A stretch of DNA of 64,000 nucleotides from Heliocidaris erythrogramma. Lineage: Eukaryota > Echinodermata > Echinoidea > Camarodonta > Echinometridae. Where the stretch lies: positions 13,647,725 to 13,711,724 of the forward strand of contig CM046866.1 of the NCBI GenBank assembly GCA_025617745.1, in the 5' to 3' direction. Under the pieces are notes generated by a model that saw only the letters and a program-made list of their open reading frames with translations, was not told the DNA's origin and did no database searches. This document shows positions 33,070 to 43,745 of this stretch, piece by piece (within the stretch, counting starts at the first letter, position 1; each line of letters starts with the position of its first letter). Position numbers and translations under genes: made by a program.

Positions 33070-33914
33070 CACGTAGGCCTGCTATAAATATTCGCCAATA
33101 ACACTAACACTGCAATATTAGTAAATTTGGATTGTCTGCTTGTATACAAGTGCCACAAGGGGCATGGCGGGAAGATCCACTTTGCTATTTCCTTCCGATA
33201 TCGCATAATGAACGATGGCTTAGTGCCTAGATTTCTGTGATACATCATGTGTAGTATTTGTACGTAATCATGGGAACAGCCAGTCTGAGAACATACAGGC
33301 ATGCATGCTTGCCGTCCAAGTACTGCAATACATATTTGAAAGAAGTTGTCTCCTATACTATAGTTCCTCCATTCATGCACAGTCCGGTGGGACAAAACGA
33401 CACGCTGAGGTTTAGAAACTAAACATCAATGCCAACACCCCGACGCTTTTCTGTTTTCTTCTGTTCGGTGTGGGTGTCATTGACTAGAATGAATAGAGAA
33501 CAACCCTCAAATTATACAATCACCATTCAAAGTCATCTTGAGCAAAACAATGAAAATTTGCATCGCGTATGGTTTACAGAATTACAATTTTCAGCGTTTT
33601 CCTCACTAAACATTCCACCAGATGGAGTACTATATGTATCTAGAAATTAACATACCTGTGGTCATCATGACCATTATGATCTGATGTTTACAGACATAAA
33701 TTCGGAAACGAAGATGTGAGTTTGATAGAGAACAACAGAGTGGGAAATCGTTTCAAGACTAAGTTAGAAACTGATTTGTTTTTTACACAATCACATCTTT
33801 TAGAAACACACTCACACACCTATTGATATACCAAACACCATGTATTTTAATGTACGAAACTACGATAAAAGAGCAACGTAGTGAAAAATGCCTTGCTCAA
33901 ACTAAAAGGCATAA
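33070..33914. other. Noncoding stretch, no feature seen
   Basis: No repeat boundary, microsatellite or credible coding frame was found between the MITE and the tRNA-like sequence. Confidence 0.45.
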
Positions 33915-33990
33915 GTGCCGCATCGGGGATCGAACCCATGATCTTCGTATTTCCAGTCAAGCGTTTTTAACCGCTCCACTACGACACCGC
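33915..33990 (-). mobile_element. tRNA-like sequence, probably the head of a SINE
   Basis: On the minus strand, GCGGTGTCGTAGTGGAGCGG (A-box-like, GTAGTGGAGCGG) is followed 40 nt later by ATGGGTTCGATCCCCGATGC (a good B box) and GGCAC. The middle (CTTGACTGGAAATACGAAG) does not form a clean anticodon stem, and the acceptor ends pair only partly. It is therefore more likely a tRNA-derived SINE or pseudogene than a working tRNA gene. Confidence 0.6.
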
Positions 33991-34074
33991 TAAAATCATG
34001 TTCGATATGTTTTATATACATGACTTGTATATATCACGGCTTATATATCTTAAAGAATGATAGTGATCAGGTGG

Positions 34075-34790
34075 TGGATACTGAACAGCTCTAAAAATTA
34101 AACTTGAACACAGAAAATGTTTCAAAGAAGGTGTAAACTCTTATGAGATATTATGTCCAATAATATGCATTGGCCTGTCCTGATACTAGCTAGATACTAG
34201 ACGACTCTAAAAAGGAAACTCACGGAAAATGTTTCAAGATGCTGGTGGAAACTCTTCCGAGACAATTATTCAAGACAAGAGGTACAGGGTATACTGTACA
34301 CAATTGCTTTTGAAGATACTGGACGATTCTAAAAAGGAAATGGACGGAAATAATCTTTCAAGATGTTGGAATCTCTTCTGAGAAATCCATTCAAAAGATA
34401 ACTATATACTCTATAGTTCATGTACAACGTAGGTAAAAGGTCTTGGGCTATCGCGTACACATGGTACATGTACTTTACTGATATAAGTGATACTGATACT
34501 GGCGACTCCAAACAGGAAACTGACGGAAAATCTTTCAAGAAGTTGGAAAAACTCTTCTGTCATGTCTGTAATACTCGTTCAAGCGTTATCGTTTATTTAC
34601 CGATATGCCTAGACTGGATGACTCAGTAAAATGGAAACAAAATTTCGGAAACTGTTTCAAGATGTTGGAATCTCTTATGTGATACTCATTCCAGTGATCA
34701 TATAGTTGTATGTATCTAGTAGGCATTGGCCTTGGACAGTTGGAGCACAGAATTACCTGATTACTCTAAAAGTAAAACGGAAACTTTGAT
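34075..34790 (+). repeat. Degenerate tandem repeat, about six units
   Basis: A composite unit recurs at about 34,085, 34,200, 34,320, 34,500, 34,615 and 34,750. Its parts are a GACT/GATTCTAAAAAGGAAACT block, GACGGAAAATCTTTCAAGA, TGTTGGAATCTCTTCTGAGA and a CTCATTCAAG block. Spacing varies from about 110 to 180 bp and identity is moderate. No coding role is visible. Confidence 0.7.
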
Positions 34791-35699
34791 TTACAACACC
34801 AGACACAAAATGTGTTAGAGATAGGATTTAACGAGCAGGAAACAGGTCATTGGCATAATGGATATTAACCAATCACCGTTGTATCTGGTCAGATCTACAT
34901 GTGCAGGAAAAACAACATTAATAGTGGTACGTTGTATCCCTTCCTAACATTTTACTGGATGCGGTTGGTTTATGTGCTTAAGTTATAGTGCTGTAAATAT
35001 CAATATGTAATAAACATTAAACACATTCCTATATTGATCTAAATTTATCCTGATCTAATATTGATGTAAATAAAAAGATTGATATTTTTATTCGATTATG
35101 ATATGCTCGAAAAAGGACGTTGTTATTATTATAAATATAATGGGTACATTACACATTGAAATGTTGACAAACGAATGAAAAGACTCACCAGTCATTGAAA
35201 ACTTGATAAAAATTCCTCAAGGCTCAGTCAAGGTTGATGCGCAATTTATAGATGAGTAAGTAAAATAAGTCCGCCTTTTTTCTTCTTCTTCATATCACAG
35301 TCCTGAATGAATTAAACAACGAATAATATCATGATCACACAGCTAAATATAAGGCAAGAACTCATGCAAGCCTCCCACCACACGCATTACATAGTCTCCA
35401 TACGTATTTTATTTGAGAAGCGCGAGCGGAATTAGGCCCCTGCTGTTCGTGACCTCTCCCGAACTAGACGTGATGGGTAGTGTTGAATGCAGTCGTACTC
35501 TGATGTTATTTTGGGTGACCTAAGCTCCTGAACGAACGAGCAGACGGACGCAACTAGAATGTGCGCGCGCATCTACAAACTTTCGTCAAAAGTTTTGCAA
35601 AGAAGAAAGTTGCATAATTTCAGAAGCTGTCTATATAATTTTGTTGAAAGGGACCAAATTTCAATATTGATGAATTGTAGTTTCTGTCTTAGAAACGAT

Positions 35700-35960
35700 G
35701 CTGATGATTATGATAATATTGATAATAATGATAATAATAATAACAACAACAACAGTGATAATATTAAACAATAATAATAATAATAATAATGATAATAATA
35801 ATGATAATAATAATTTTGATAATACATATGATATTACTGATAATAATGATTATGATAAAAATAAAAATATTAATAATAATAATAGTAATAATAATAACAA
35901 TAAATTATAATAATGATGATAATAATAATAATGATGATGAATATCATTATCATACTGACG
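35700..35960. repeat. (AAT)n/(GAT)n microsatellite
   Basis: Impure tri-nucleotide tract of AAT, GAT and AAC units. Confidence 0.88.
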
Positions 35961-36804
35961 ATAAACTCAGGTCTGTATGATTTATTCAAAGTAAGATGTA
36001 CTAACATATCATGGGTGTCATTGAAATCTCAACGTCGAGCCTGTACATCATGCACCTTATACATGTACGTGTATATTACCACTACACTTTAATACTCGCA
36101 GAGATTTTGCAGACGAAATGAAAAAAAAAATTGCCACAAAAGGTGGGGTTTCGTGTATCAATTGACTCCCGAACAATTTTCTGTAATATAAACCATTTTG
36201 CTCTTGAACTCTCTATAGGCTGCAAACTCACATGAAACTTCACTTCTTATATACCCTCGGGCGTATTGAATCTTGAACTCTCTGTCTGACCCTGAACGAG
36301 CAAGTCTGCACTGCCAGGCTTTTCCCCTCCGATCCTAAGGAATGAGACTGTTCTTGTGCCTTTCTTGCTGATCTCTTGAGACTAAGGAGTTATTTCAGAG
36401 AGACGGACCCACTGCTACTATGTGCAACTAAAGGGAGAATGGCGTTGCAGCGCTTTTGTTTTTTTGCTTCTTATTATGTTTAATATGTTATGACAATGCG
36501 AACTGCTCGCCAGACGCCGAAACTATCCCCCGACACAAACTTATCGTGCTGTGATCTGGGTTAATTTTTCCCTGTCTCGGATTTTTATCATCAACACATG
36601 GTTGCAGTTCATTATGTTCCTACAAATTAAATAATGTGCTGGCATTTAGTAGGGGAAAACGTAGTCTTACTTGGCATAAACATGGACCATTACAAACGAA
36701 GCCGGGTAGATGTAAGAAAAGGGATGGGGAGGGACGGTGTGATACCAAGGGGTTCTGTGATAACTCCTTGGTAATACTAATAGGAGAAAATCAAAGGGTG
36801 AGTA

Positions 36805-36900
36805 TTACAGAAAGAGAGGGGGAAGAGAGGGTGAGAGAACTTGTGAGAGAGGCAGAGAAGGAGGGAGGAAGGACGAGAAGGGAGGGGAGCTATAGGGAAC

Positions 36901-36935
<35 letters not shown>

Positions 36936-36962
36936 GGAGAGAGGGAAACAGACAGACAGGAA
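36805..36962. repeat. (GA)n/(GAGG)n microsatellite
   Basis: Purine-rich tract mostly of GA units, densest at 36,898-36,948. Confidence 0.85.
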
Positions 36963-37209
36963 TAGGGAGGGAGGTATTATGCGCGTACGGGGAGGGGGTG
37001 TTTTTTAGGTGTTCATCCCTTTTGGTATTTTGGTGTCAAAACACCCCCTTTAACATTGTTTAAGATGTTTAGAAATGAAACAAAAGCTTGTTTTTAACAC
37101 CCAAATGCTGATAACCCCTCCTTTTTTTACTTGTCAGAGAATTTTGGAGTAAAAGACACCCCCTTTAAAACATCCTGGGTACGTACGCTGTTAAAGGGAG
37201 ACATAATGC

Positions 37210-37246
<37 letters not shown>

Positions 37247-37734
37247 TGATGGGACAAGGGTGGGGAGGGAGGAGCCTGATTCTGATAAAAAGCGGGGGAG
37301 GGGTTTAATGTGTGAGGCGGGGATTTTATCGAACCTGCCCAATTTCGTGAATATTGAATTGTGTACATTTCGTTGATTGCCTTTCGAAACTTTCCAACCT
37401 ATTTTTATAACCTCGACCCACATAGTCTGACTCGATAATAAATCAAATTAAGCCTAAACGGATATGGCATGTTATCATAATAATCCGTGTAATTCGTCAA
37501 ACAAAACAACTTGAATGTAACTTACGTTAATATTTCCGAGGAGTATTTATTTTTAGAGTCAGACACAAATTGGGAACCTTTTAGAAGTTTGGAGCTGAGC
37601 ATGGATCATATTCGTCGAGTGAGGGCGACAAAGGGGAAACTGTGAAGGAGCAGACCGGGTCATCGGCCATTGTAAAGAACTAAGCTTGATAAAACGACAA
37701 TTTCCCTCTTAACAGACTCTACCCTGGGATATTG

Positions 37735-38090
37735 TTGATTTTAATAAAAGCAGAAAAATGATAGAAACAGATTGGTGAAAGTTTTAGCCAAATCTCCTCT
37801 CATATACTCTGTACAGAAAAATGCGTACATTTTCATTTCCTTAGTTGTTGACGAAGGAATACATTTGTTTCATACAGGTTTTGTGTAAAAACATATGTGC
37901 AATGGTCCTATGTAGGTTGTATGTAATATTAAACATTTTCTTTAGAAAAAAAATGGAAATTCATGATCTGTTTTAATACAGGGAAAATGGGAGAGAACCT
38001 CACAAGATACAACTCGAAGTTGTGTTTGATTGATTACAACTTCTAAAATTTATATCTAATTTTTCTAGTGATATCATCGTGGACTTCCAC
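37735..38090. mobile_element. Fold-back MITE, copy 1 (GAAGGAATACATTTGTTTCA family)
   Basis: Shares a long internal block (GAAGGAATACATTTGTTTCA, then TACAGGTTTTGTGTAAAAAC) with the element at 49,160-49,605. Its left edge, with AGAAACAGATTGGTGAAAGT, matches the inverse of the other copy's right edge. Ends are diverged and the limits approximate. Confidence 0.6.
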
Positions 38091-38783
38091 TTGAAGTGAA
38101 ATTAAAACATTCATCTGATTATCAGTGACCAGGGCGGGGGGGGGGGGGGGGGGGGGGTACAAGTTTAAAAATTCTTTGAAAAGCAAGAAAATAAATATGC
38201 AACTAGAAGTTTTGTGTCTTTTTTCACACGAACGAGAAAACATGTGGTTATCACATTTTCTGTTTTTTTTACAAATAGTGCTACCGGGGCCATCTTGAGG
38301 GGCATATGCTTTTCTTGCATTTAATGTGTACTTCGGATTGGGTTTTGGAGGGGGAAAATGACTATGACCCCTGGATCCGCCACTATATATCCATCTGTCA
38401 GTATATGCCTACCCCATTTTAACCATTTACCGAACAAAGTTAGAATGATATTGTAGTGTGTCCATGAACTATCAAATAAACACTAATTATTGTTTTAAAA
38501 AAGGTAACTATGATTGAATAACATTAATAATCTAGGATGTAAAAGGCAAAATTCTCTTTCCGTTTCCAACAATAAATATTAAAAATACTGCTTGCTTTCT
38601 ACAGGGGGTAAAGCAACGTATGTTGTATATCCCTAAATAAGAGTACCCTAATAGATTCTAATAATGGTATTCTCCTCGCCCAGGAACGAAGCCAGCAAAC
38701 CATTTTATCTATTAGCTAAAAACACGCCGACACACCACCGTAATTAAATGACTCCTGATCTGTCGCCCTCTGGAAGCAGTCAA
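38091..38783. other. Noncoding stretch
   Basis: Contains a G-run at 38,137-38,158 and a partial end of the dispersed G-run repeat (GACCCCTGGATCCGCCACTA at 38,367). No gene is seen. Confidence 0.5.
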
Positions 38784-38855
38784 GGGGGTATAGCTCAGTG
38801 GTAGAGCGCTCGCTTTGCATGCGAGAGGCCTCGGGTTCGATCCCCGATACCTCCA
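38784..38855 (+). tRNA. Solitary tRNA-Ala (TGC)
   Basis: Identical over 72 nt to the canonical array gene, with anticodon TGC, G3:U70 and intact A and B boxes. It lies 33 kb from the array and shares none of its spacers. Its only flank likeness is a few bases upstream (CAAGGGGG). A T9 run starts 7 nt downstream, a stronger Pol III terminator than at any array copy, so this is a strong candidate for an active gene. Confidence 0.96.
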
Positions 38856-40533
38856 TGTCAATTTTTTTTTTGCAAATGCGACCGTCTCTCTACTTGTCTG
38901 AATATTCCTCTTTCTATCCGTCTTGGCTTTTTTTTTTAAATTTCTGAGCGAAATTTGCCTTTTTTGAACTCAGGCTACTGTATTTGTCCATTTCAACGTT
39001 TCTCTTTCTCTCTTTCCAGTCGTTGTCCGCTCCGTTGCCCTCATCCTATTTGCGATTGTTATACATGTATTTCAATAATTTTTGCTTCTCTGGCTGTCCT
39101 AAACTTCACTGGTATTTTCCATTTAATGTTTGAATTAGATGCCCCTTACATCTTTCTGCACAGCTCTCCACTCGTCTCCCCTCCCTTCTTTTTGTATTTC
39201 GTTTACAAATCATTCACCGCCCTCTATTGTTCAATTACTTCCATCCAATGTCACAAAGTTCACAACCACTGGCGTAAAAAAGTGCAACGATCAAAAAAAA
39301 AAAAAGGAAAAAGAAAGGAAAAGGAAAGAAAGAAAAGGAAGGGGGGAAATGAAAGAAAGAAAGAAAGAAAGAAGAACAAAAAAAAGATGAAAAGAAAAGA
39401 CATCCATTTTATATACCCCCTGGCTAGAAAAAAAAATTGTGATTACAGTAGTCATGGTAGTACGAATTTTAAAAACATATAAATCGCTGAATTTTCTAAA
39501 TACCTCCCCTTCCATGTGCATATATGCATCTCGTTTTCTTACAATTTTCTTATCATACCCAAACCAGCCCCTTTACAATAGGATCACACACTGTCATGAA
39601 ATTTCTTTTGAAACTGAGGGAATTAAATAATGAGTTAATTAAGGCTACAGCACACTACTCATGATCTGAAGTGCTCTATAATGCAAAGTTTCACTATTCA
39701 AAATAGAAAATCCTCTCATTCCGCTCCCTCGTTTAATACACTTAAACTATATTTTAAAGAAAATCTATAAACAGGTATTACATAGCCTAGGCAGAGAGGA
39801 ATCTTCCCCCGAAAATGAAAGTCGCTAAAAATTAACGATGATTTTAAGCTGCCTATCCCCATAAGAGAAAAAAGAAAAGGATTGATATTCAGCTCAGACT
39901 TATTATACTGGCATAAAAGTGGTCTGAAATGCAAAGTATCAACTTACAAAATGTAAAAAAATTATGGATCGGTCGCTATGCGACCTCGCAAAATAGAACA
40001 TTCAATTTAGCAAGATAAGTGCAACATTTTCATGGTACAGCAAAGTGCAAAGACTTCTTATTTGTGGAAGTGACGGGGGTGTACCCTACCCTCTCCCTTG
40101 GTACCCCCTCAAAGGATTTATATACGAATATAGTATGTATTTCGTTCCTGACGCTTTAGAAAATTCTGCAGTTTTTGCTGGCTCAGTAAGGAGTCTGCCC
40201 CCTCAAAATTTTTGGCTCATTACGCCACTGTTCACAACGAACTTAACTCGAATGATTTCCGACTCCACGGAAATATGCACTTGCGGTTAAGCGTTTGTAA
40301 TAATTTCCCTCAGGGTTATGGAAGAAAAGGAAAGAGTTTGTGATAGTACCATCAGTGGAGTATCTATAAATCGCTGAACGAGGGAAGTGGTTTAAAAATA
40401 TTGCCTTATAAGATAATGACTGTTTTGATGCTAATTACAGCCATTTTGAAATGATTGCGCAGCCCAGAGTCCCTTTAGAATTCCACTGGGATCATTGAAG
40501 CTATACTGCTCTTTCATAAGTCTGAACGAGCCG
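38856..40533. other. Noncoding stretch
   Basis: An (AAAG)n-type tract lies at 39,291-39,392. Open frames over it are Lys/Arg/Glu artefacts. No gene is recognised. Confidence 0.5.
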
Positions 40534-40986
40534 TTAAAGACCTCAGCCTGACCCAAAACAACCATATATTGACGTAAAGCTTAGTAAACAAAGAATATAA
40601 TTACCCTGGATATTCATAAATTTTCGTCTCCGTTTATCCATAAAAAATAAAAAAGATATTTTTTTTTGGTCCGCCCCCTCCCTATGGCGTAACAACAGAG
40701 GAAACTGCAGGGGGTCGCTAGACGTGTGACGACATGTCATGTATACAGCTCCGAGTGCGTCTACACGATATGTCGTCATCAAATTTTCACCCCCCGCAAA
40801 GTAGCGTTCATCAGAGACGGGGCCATCGTCAGAAAAACCACCGGGGCTCAACATTCGGGACGCTGTTACTCATTCCACAGGAAACGGAATCTCATGAAGT
40901 TGGTTTCAATTTGTTCAGAAAATATATAGCTCCCCGTGGATGAATAAAGGGTATATTTCAAAATTCGGTCAGGCTGAGGTCTTTAA
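40534..40986. mobile_element. Non-autonomous DNA transposon with TTAA target duplication
   Basis: The left end TTAAAGACCTCAGCCTGACC is repeated in inverse at the right end (GGTCAGGCTGAGGTCTTTAA). The 20 bp match exactly and include a TTAA on each side, as expected for TTAA-targeting superfamilies (piggyBac or Kolobok). The AGACC start after TTAA fits Kolobok better than the CCC start usual in piggyBac. The 450-bp interior has a small palindrome (GACGACATGTC against GATATGTCGTC) and no transposase. Confidence 0.7.
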
Positions 40987-41305
40987 TAATCCTCTCTACA
41001 CCCACACAATGACGTGTTAAGGCATGTACATGTATTATGTACAATTTTTCCTTCAAATATTACAATGTCTTTGGTTGAGATTTGAAGGGAAATCCCCGGA
41101 GAATTGAATATATTTACTGGCGTATGACGATCAGAGATGCAATGACTATAATTTAACTTAATGCTGGTTAAATACGAGGACGTTGATCCTTCACTGGGCG
41201 TCCCAATTGTACCAGGTATACTGAATTGTGGGGCTTTTGTGTATTCTAGTGTGCAAATACAACCCTTATGTTGCAAGGTCAGAACTAATTGGGCGATAGA
41301 CAATA

Positions 41306-41583
41306 GGCTTTTTACACTTGCAAAAGTTTGCTTAGTCCCGTTATAATGGTGGGGTTAAATCCTCGTTTAGCCCCACCGATAATTCGGGACTAAGCTTAGC
41401 CCACTTTCTGTTCATATTGCGTCGATAGTACGGGATTATTTCAGCCCTGGAAAAAGCAGGGTTAGCCCCACTAAAGTTGGGGCTAAGCGCTCTGGCTATA
41501 GGGAGAAAGTACGGGACTAAAACTGCAAATGAGAATAGCAAAAATGAAATAGTCCGGGGTTAAAAAATCAAGTGTAAAAAGAC
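41306..41583. mobile_element. MITE with CTTTTTACACTTG inverted ends
   Basis: The left end GGCTTTTTACACTTG and right end CAAGTGTAAAAAGACC are inverse. The inside is packed with repeated GGGACTAA/TTAGTCCC and GGGGCTAA/TTAGCCCC words in both orientations, so it can fold in several ways. No coding content. Confidence 0.7.
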
Positions 41584-41929
41584 CAGATACTGACAAAGCT
41601 GCTTCTGACATGATTATATGCTTGGATCAAGTTGTGGATTTTTTTATTTTTATTAAAGTGCTAATGAGAGTTTGTGTACGTATAGGCTTGCTTTTGTCCA
41701 TTTTGCCAAACATGCTTCCGGTTTCTATAGCTCAATTGGCACAATTAATGCTTTGACTGTGGTGATGCATGGGAGTTTCCCTTCTCCGAGCTCGCTCCAA
41801 CAAAAACAGCACCACAAAAATATACAAGCGAACATCTTCCTTATGCTCATGTTCCTATCATAACACTTTACACCACAATCCGTATGTTAGTATGATACAG
41901 CGGGAGTCAATAAAAAGGAAATCCAGATT
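41584..41929. other. Noncoding stretch, no feature seen
   Basis: Short gap between the MITE and the nested LINEs. Confidence 0.4.
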
Positions 41930-42536
41930 CAACCATAAATAAGAAGAAGTGCAACTACATCCTATTTCGCAACTCCACCAGAATGCTTGGCTTATCCCAT
42001 TAAGAGATAAAACTTAAAGATGTGGTCCTACCTAGAGTGGATGAAAGTAAGTTTCTCGGAGTCTATATTGATAGTCGTTTGTCATGGAAGTCACATATTC
42101 GTACAGTTGAATCTAAAGTGTCAAAGAGTGTTGGTATATAATCTACAGACTCGCTTCTTATCTCCCGAATAATGTTCTTCAGTATGCTCTATTGCTCACT
42201 TGTTCTTCCTTACTTTACATACTGCACTTTACATACTGTGACATTTACATACTGTAACACTTTTCCTACAAGTCTCACCAAGTTGTGCGTCCTTCAGAAA
42301 AAAATAATTCGAATAATATCAGGCGCTCCTCCATGTATGTATACAAAACCATTGTTTCTCTCATTGAAATTGTTAACTTTAGCAGACATGTAATGCTTTC
42401 CAGTGATGCTGTTTCGTTTACAAATGTGTAAATTCCCAACTTCCATATCATATTTGCAGTATGTTTAATCACAACCGTGATTTTCATGATCATAATACAA
42501 GATCTTCCAGATCCACATACCTAGACATAAAAATCA

Positions 42537-43147
42537 ATGATAACCACAATTGTTACAACAGATTTTAGTAAGGCGTTCGACAGGATAAACCATAACATAG
42601 CCATTCTAAAACTGCTCCAGATGAACGCCCGTCCGAGTGCTGTTGCATGGGTAGCAGACTTTCTCACTAATCGGCAACAGAGCGTGAAGTATCGAACGTC
42701 CTTCTCTGATTGGCTAAAAGTTTCTTCAGGGGCTCCGCAAGGGACAAGACTTGGCCCCATCGTTTTCCTGACAATCATCAATGAAGCGTGCCACGACCCC
42801 AACCCCCTTCTTATTGGAAGTACGTTGATGACCTCACAATGCTAGAGTGTAGAAAATCACCATCTCCAGCCAATATCCAGTCAAGCGTGAGCGAGCTGGA
42901 AGAATGGACTATCACTCATAACATGAAACTGAACCCTAAAAAGTGTTCTGTGATGACTGTAACTTTCATGCGCAATCCTCCACCACCGACTGTTATCTCA
43001 ATTGATGGACATGAAATTAGTCAAACAGATTGTGTAAAATTACTTGGTGTTTACATCCAAAATGATCTGAAATGGACTTTCCATGTGAATGAAATGGTAA
43101 AGAAGGCAAACATGAGGCCTGCATATTATGCTGAGAGTTCTAACTAA
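42537..43147 (+). pseudogene. LINE B reverse transcriptase fragment
   Basis: About 200 codons of RT in two overlapping frames (42,537-42,845 and 42,788-43,147). The catalytic Asp of motif A (TTDFSKAFD) and the YVDD box (a variant of YADD) are visible, but the shift of frame between GAPQGT and YVDD prevents a single product. RT motifs before A are lost to the 5' truncation. Confidence 0.75.
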
Positions 43148-43544
43148 ATTCCGACTGCCCTTAGATGATCTTGTCCTTATTTATAACTGTTCGTACATCA
43201 GACCGGTGCTCGAATATTGTGCACCCGTTTTCATTATGTCTCTTATCAGAATGCTCTCCTGCAGTGTAAAATGCCCTCTCTGAGTCATCGCAGAGAAAGT
43301 TTGTGTCTGAAATTTGCACAAAGACTTCTTGTACCCAGTGCAAAATTCAAACACTGGCTGCCCCATACTCGCAGCGACTCTCACTCTGTAGGACCTTGAG
43401 AAACAATAGTAAGTGTTATGTAAAACGCCAAGGTATAGGAATAGCCCTCTGCCCTACCTAGTCCGATTGTTGAATGCTCATACTGTTTAATTAATTGACC
43501 GTATGTACATTTTAATGTATTTGTAATCTGGGTGCAATTTTCCC

Positions 43545-43745
43545 CTTTTCTTTCTCTCTCTCTCCCTCCGTCTCTCTCATCCTCTCTCTCCTTTTTCTCT
43601 CTCTCTCACTCTCCTCTCTTTCTCTCTCTTCTCTCTCCCTTTCCTTTACTCCTTATCTTGCTCTCTCTCTTTCACCTTTCCTCTTTGTCTTCGTTTCATC
43701 CCTATATTTCTTATGCTCCCTCTTCTTTACCTGTCCCATTTTCTC
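43545..43745. repeat. (CT)n tract in the LINE B 3' UTR
   Basis: Pyrimidine microsatellite of CTCTCT/TTTCTC units. A second, shorter one lies at 44,022-44,075 in the same 3' UTR. Confidence 0.85.

Larger units (their letters stand above)
34791..37729. other. Noncoding stretch dominated by microsatellites
   Basis: An AAT/GAT-type tract lies at 35,700-35,960 and GA-rich tracts at 36,805-36,960 and 37,212-37,243. The Asn- and Arg/Glu-rich open frames over these are composition artefacts. Nothing else is recognised. Confidence 0.5.

Noticed and set aside
33915-33990. Functional tRNA gene on the minus strand
   Set aside because: The B box is good, but there is no clean anticodon stem and the acceptor pairing is partial, so a SINE head or pseudogene is more likely.
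36636-37423. Arg/Glu-rich and Ser/Leu-rich frames on both strands
   Set aside because: They are GA microsatellites read in both directions.
38955-39482. 175-codon frame with a Lys/Arg-rich tail
   Set aside because: The tail is an AAAG microsatellite, and the rest has no recognisable content or splice context.
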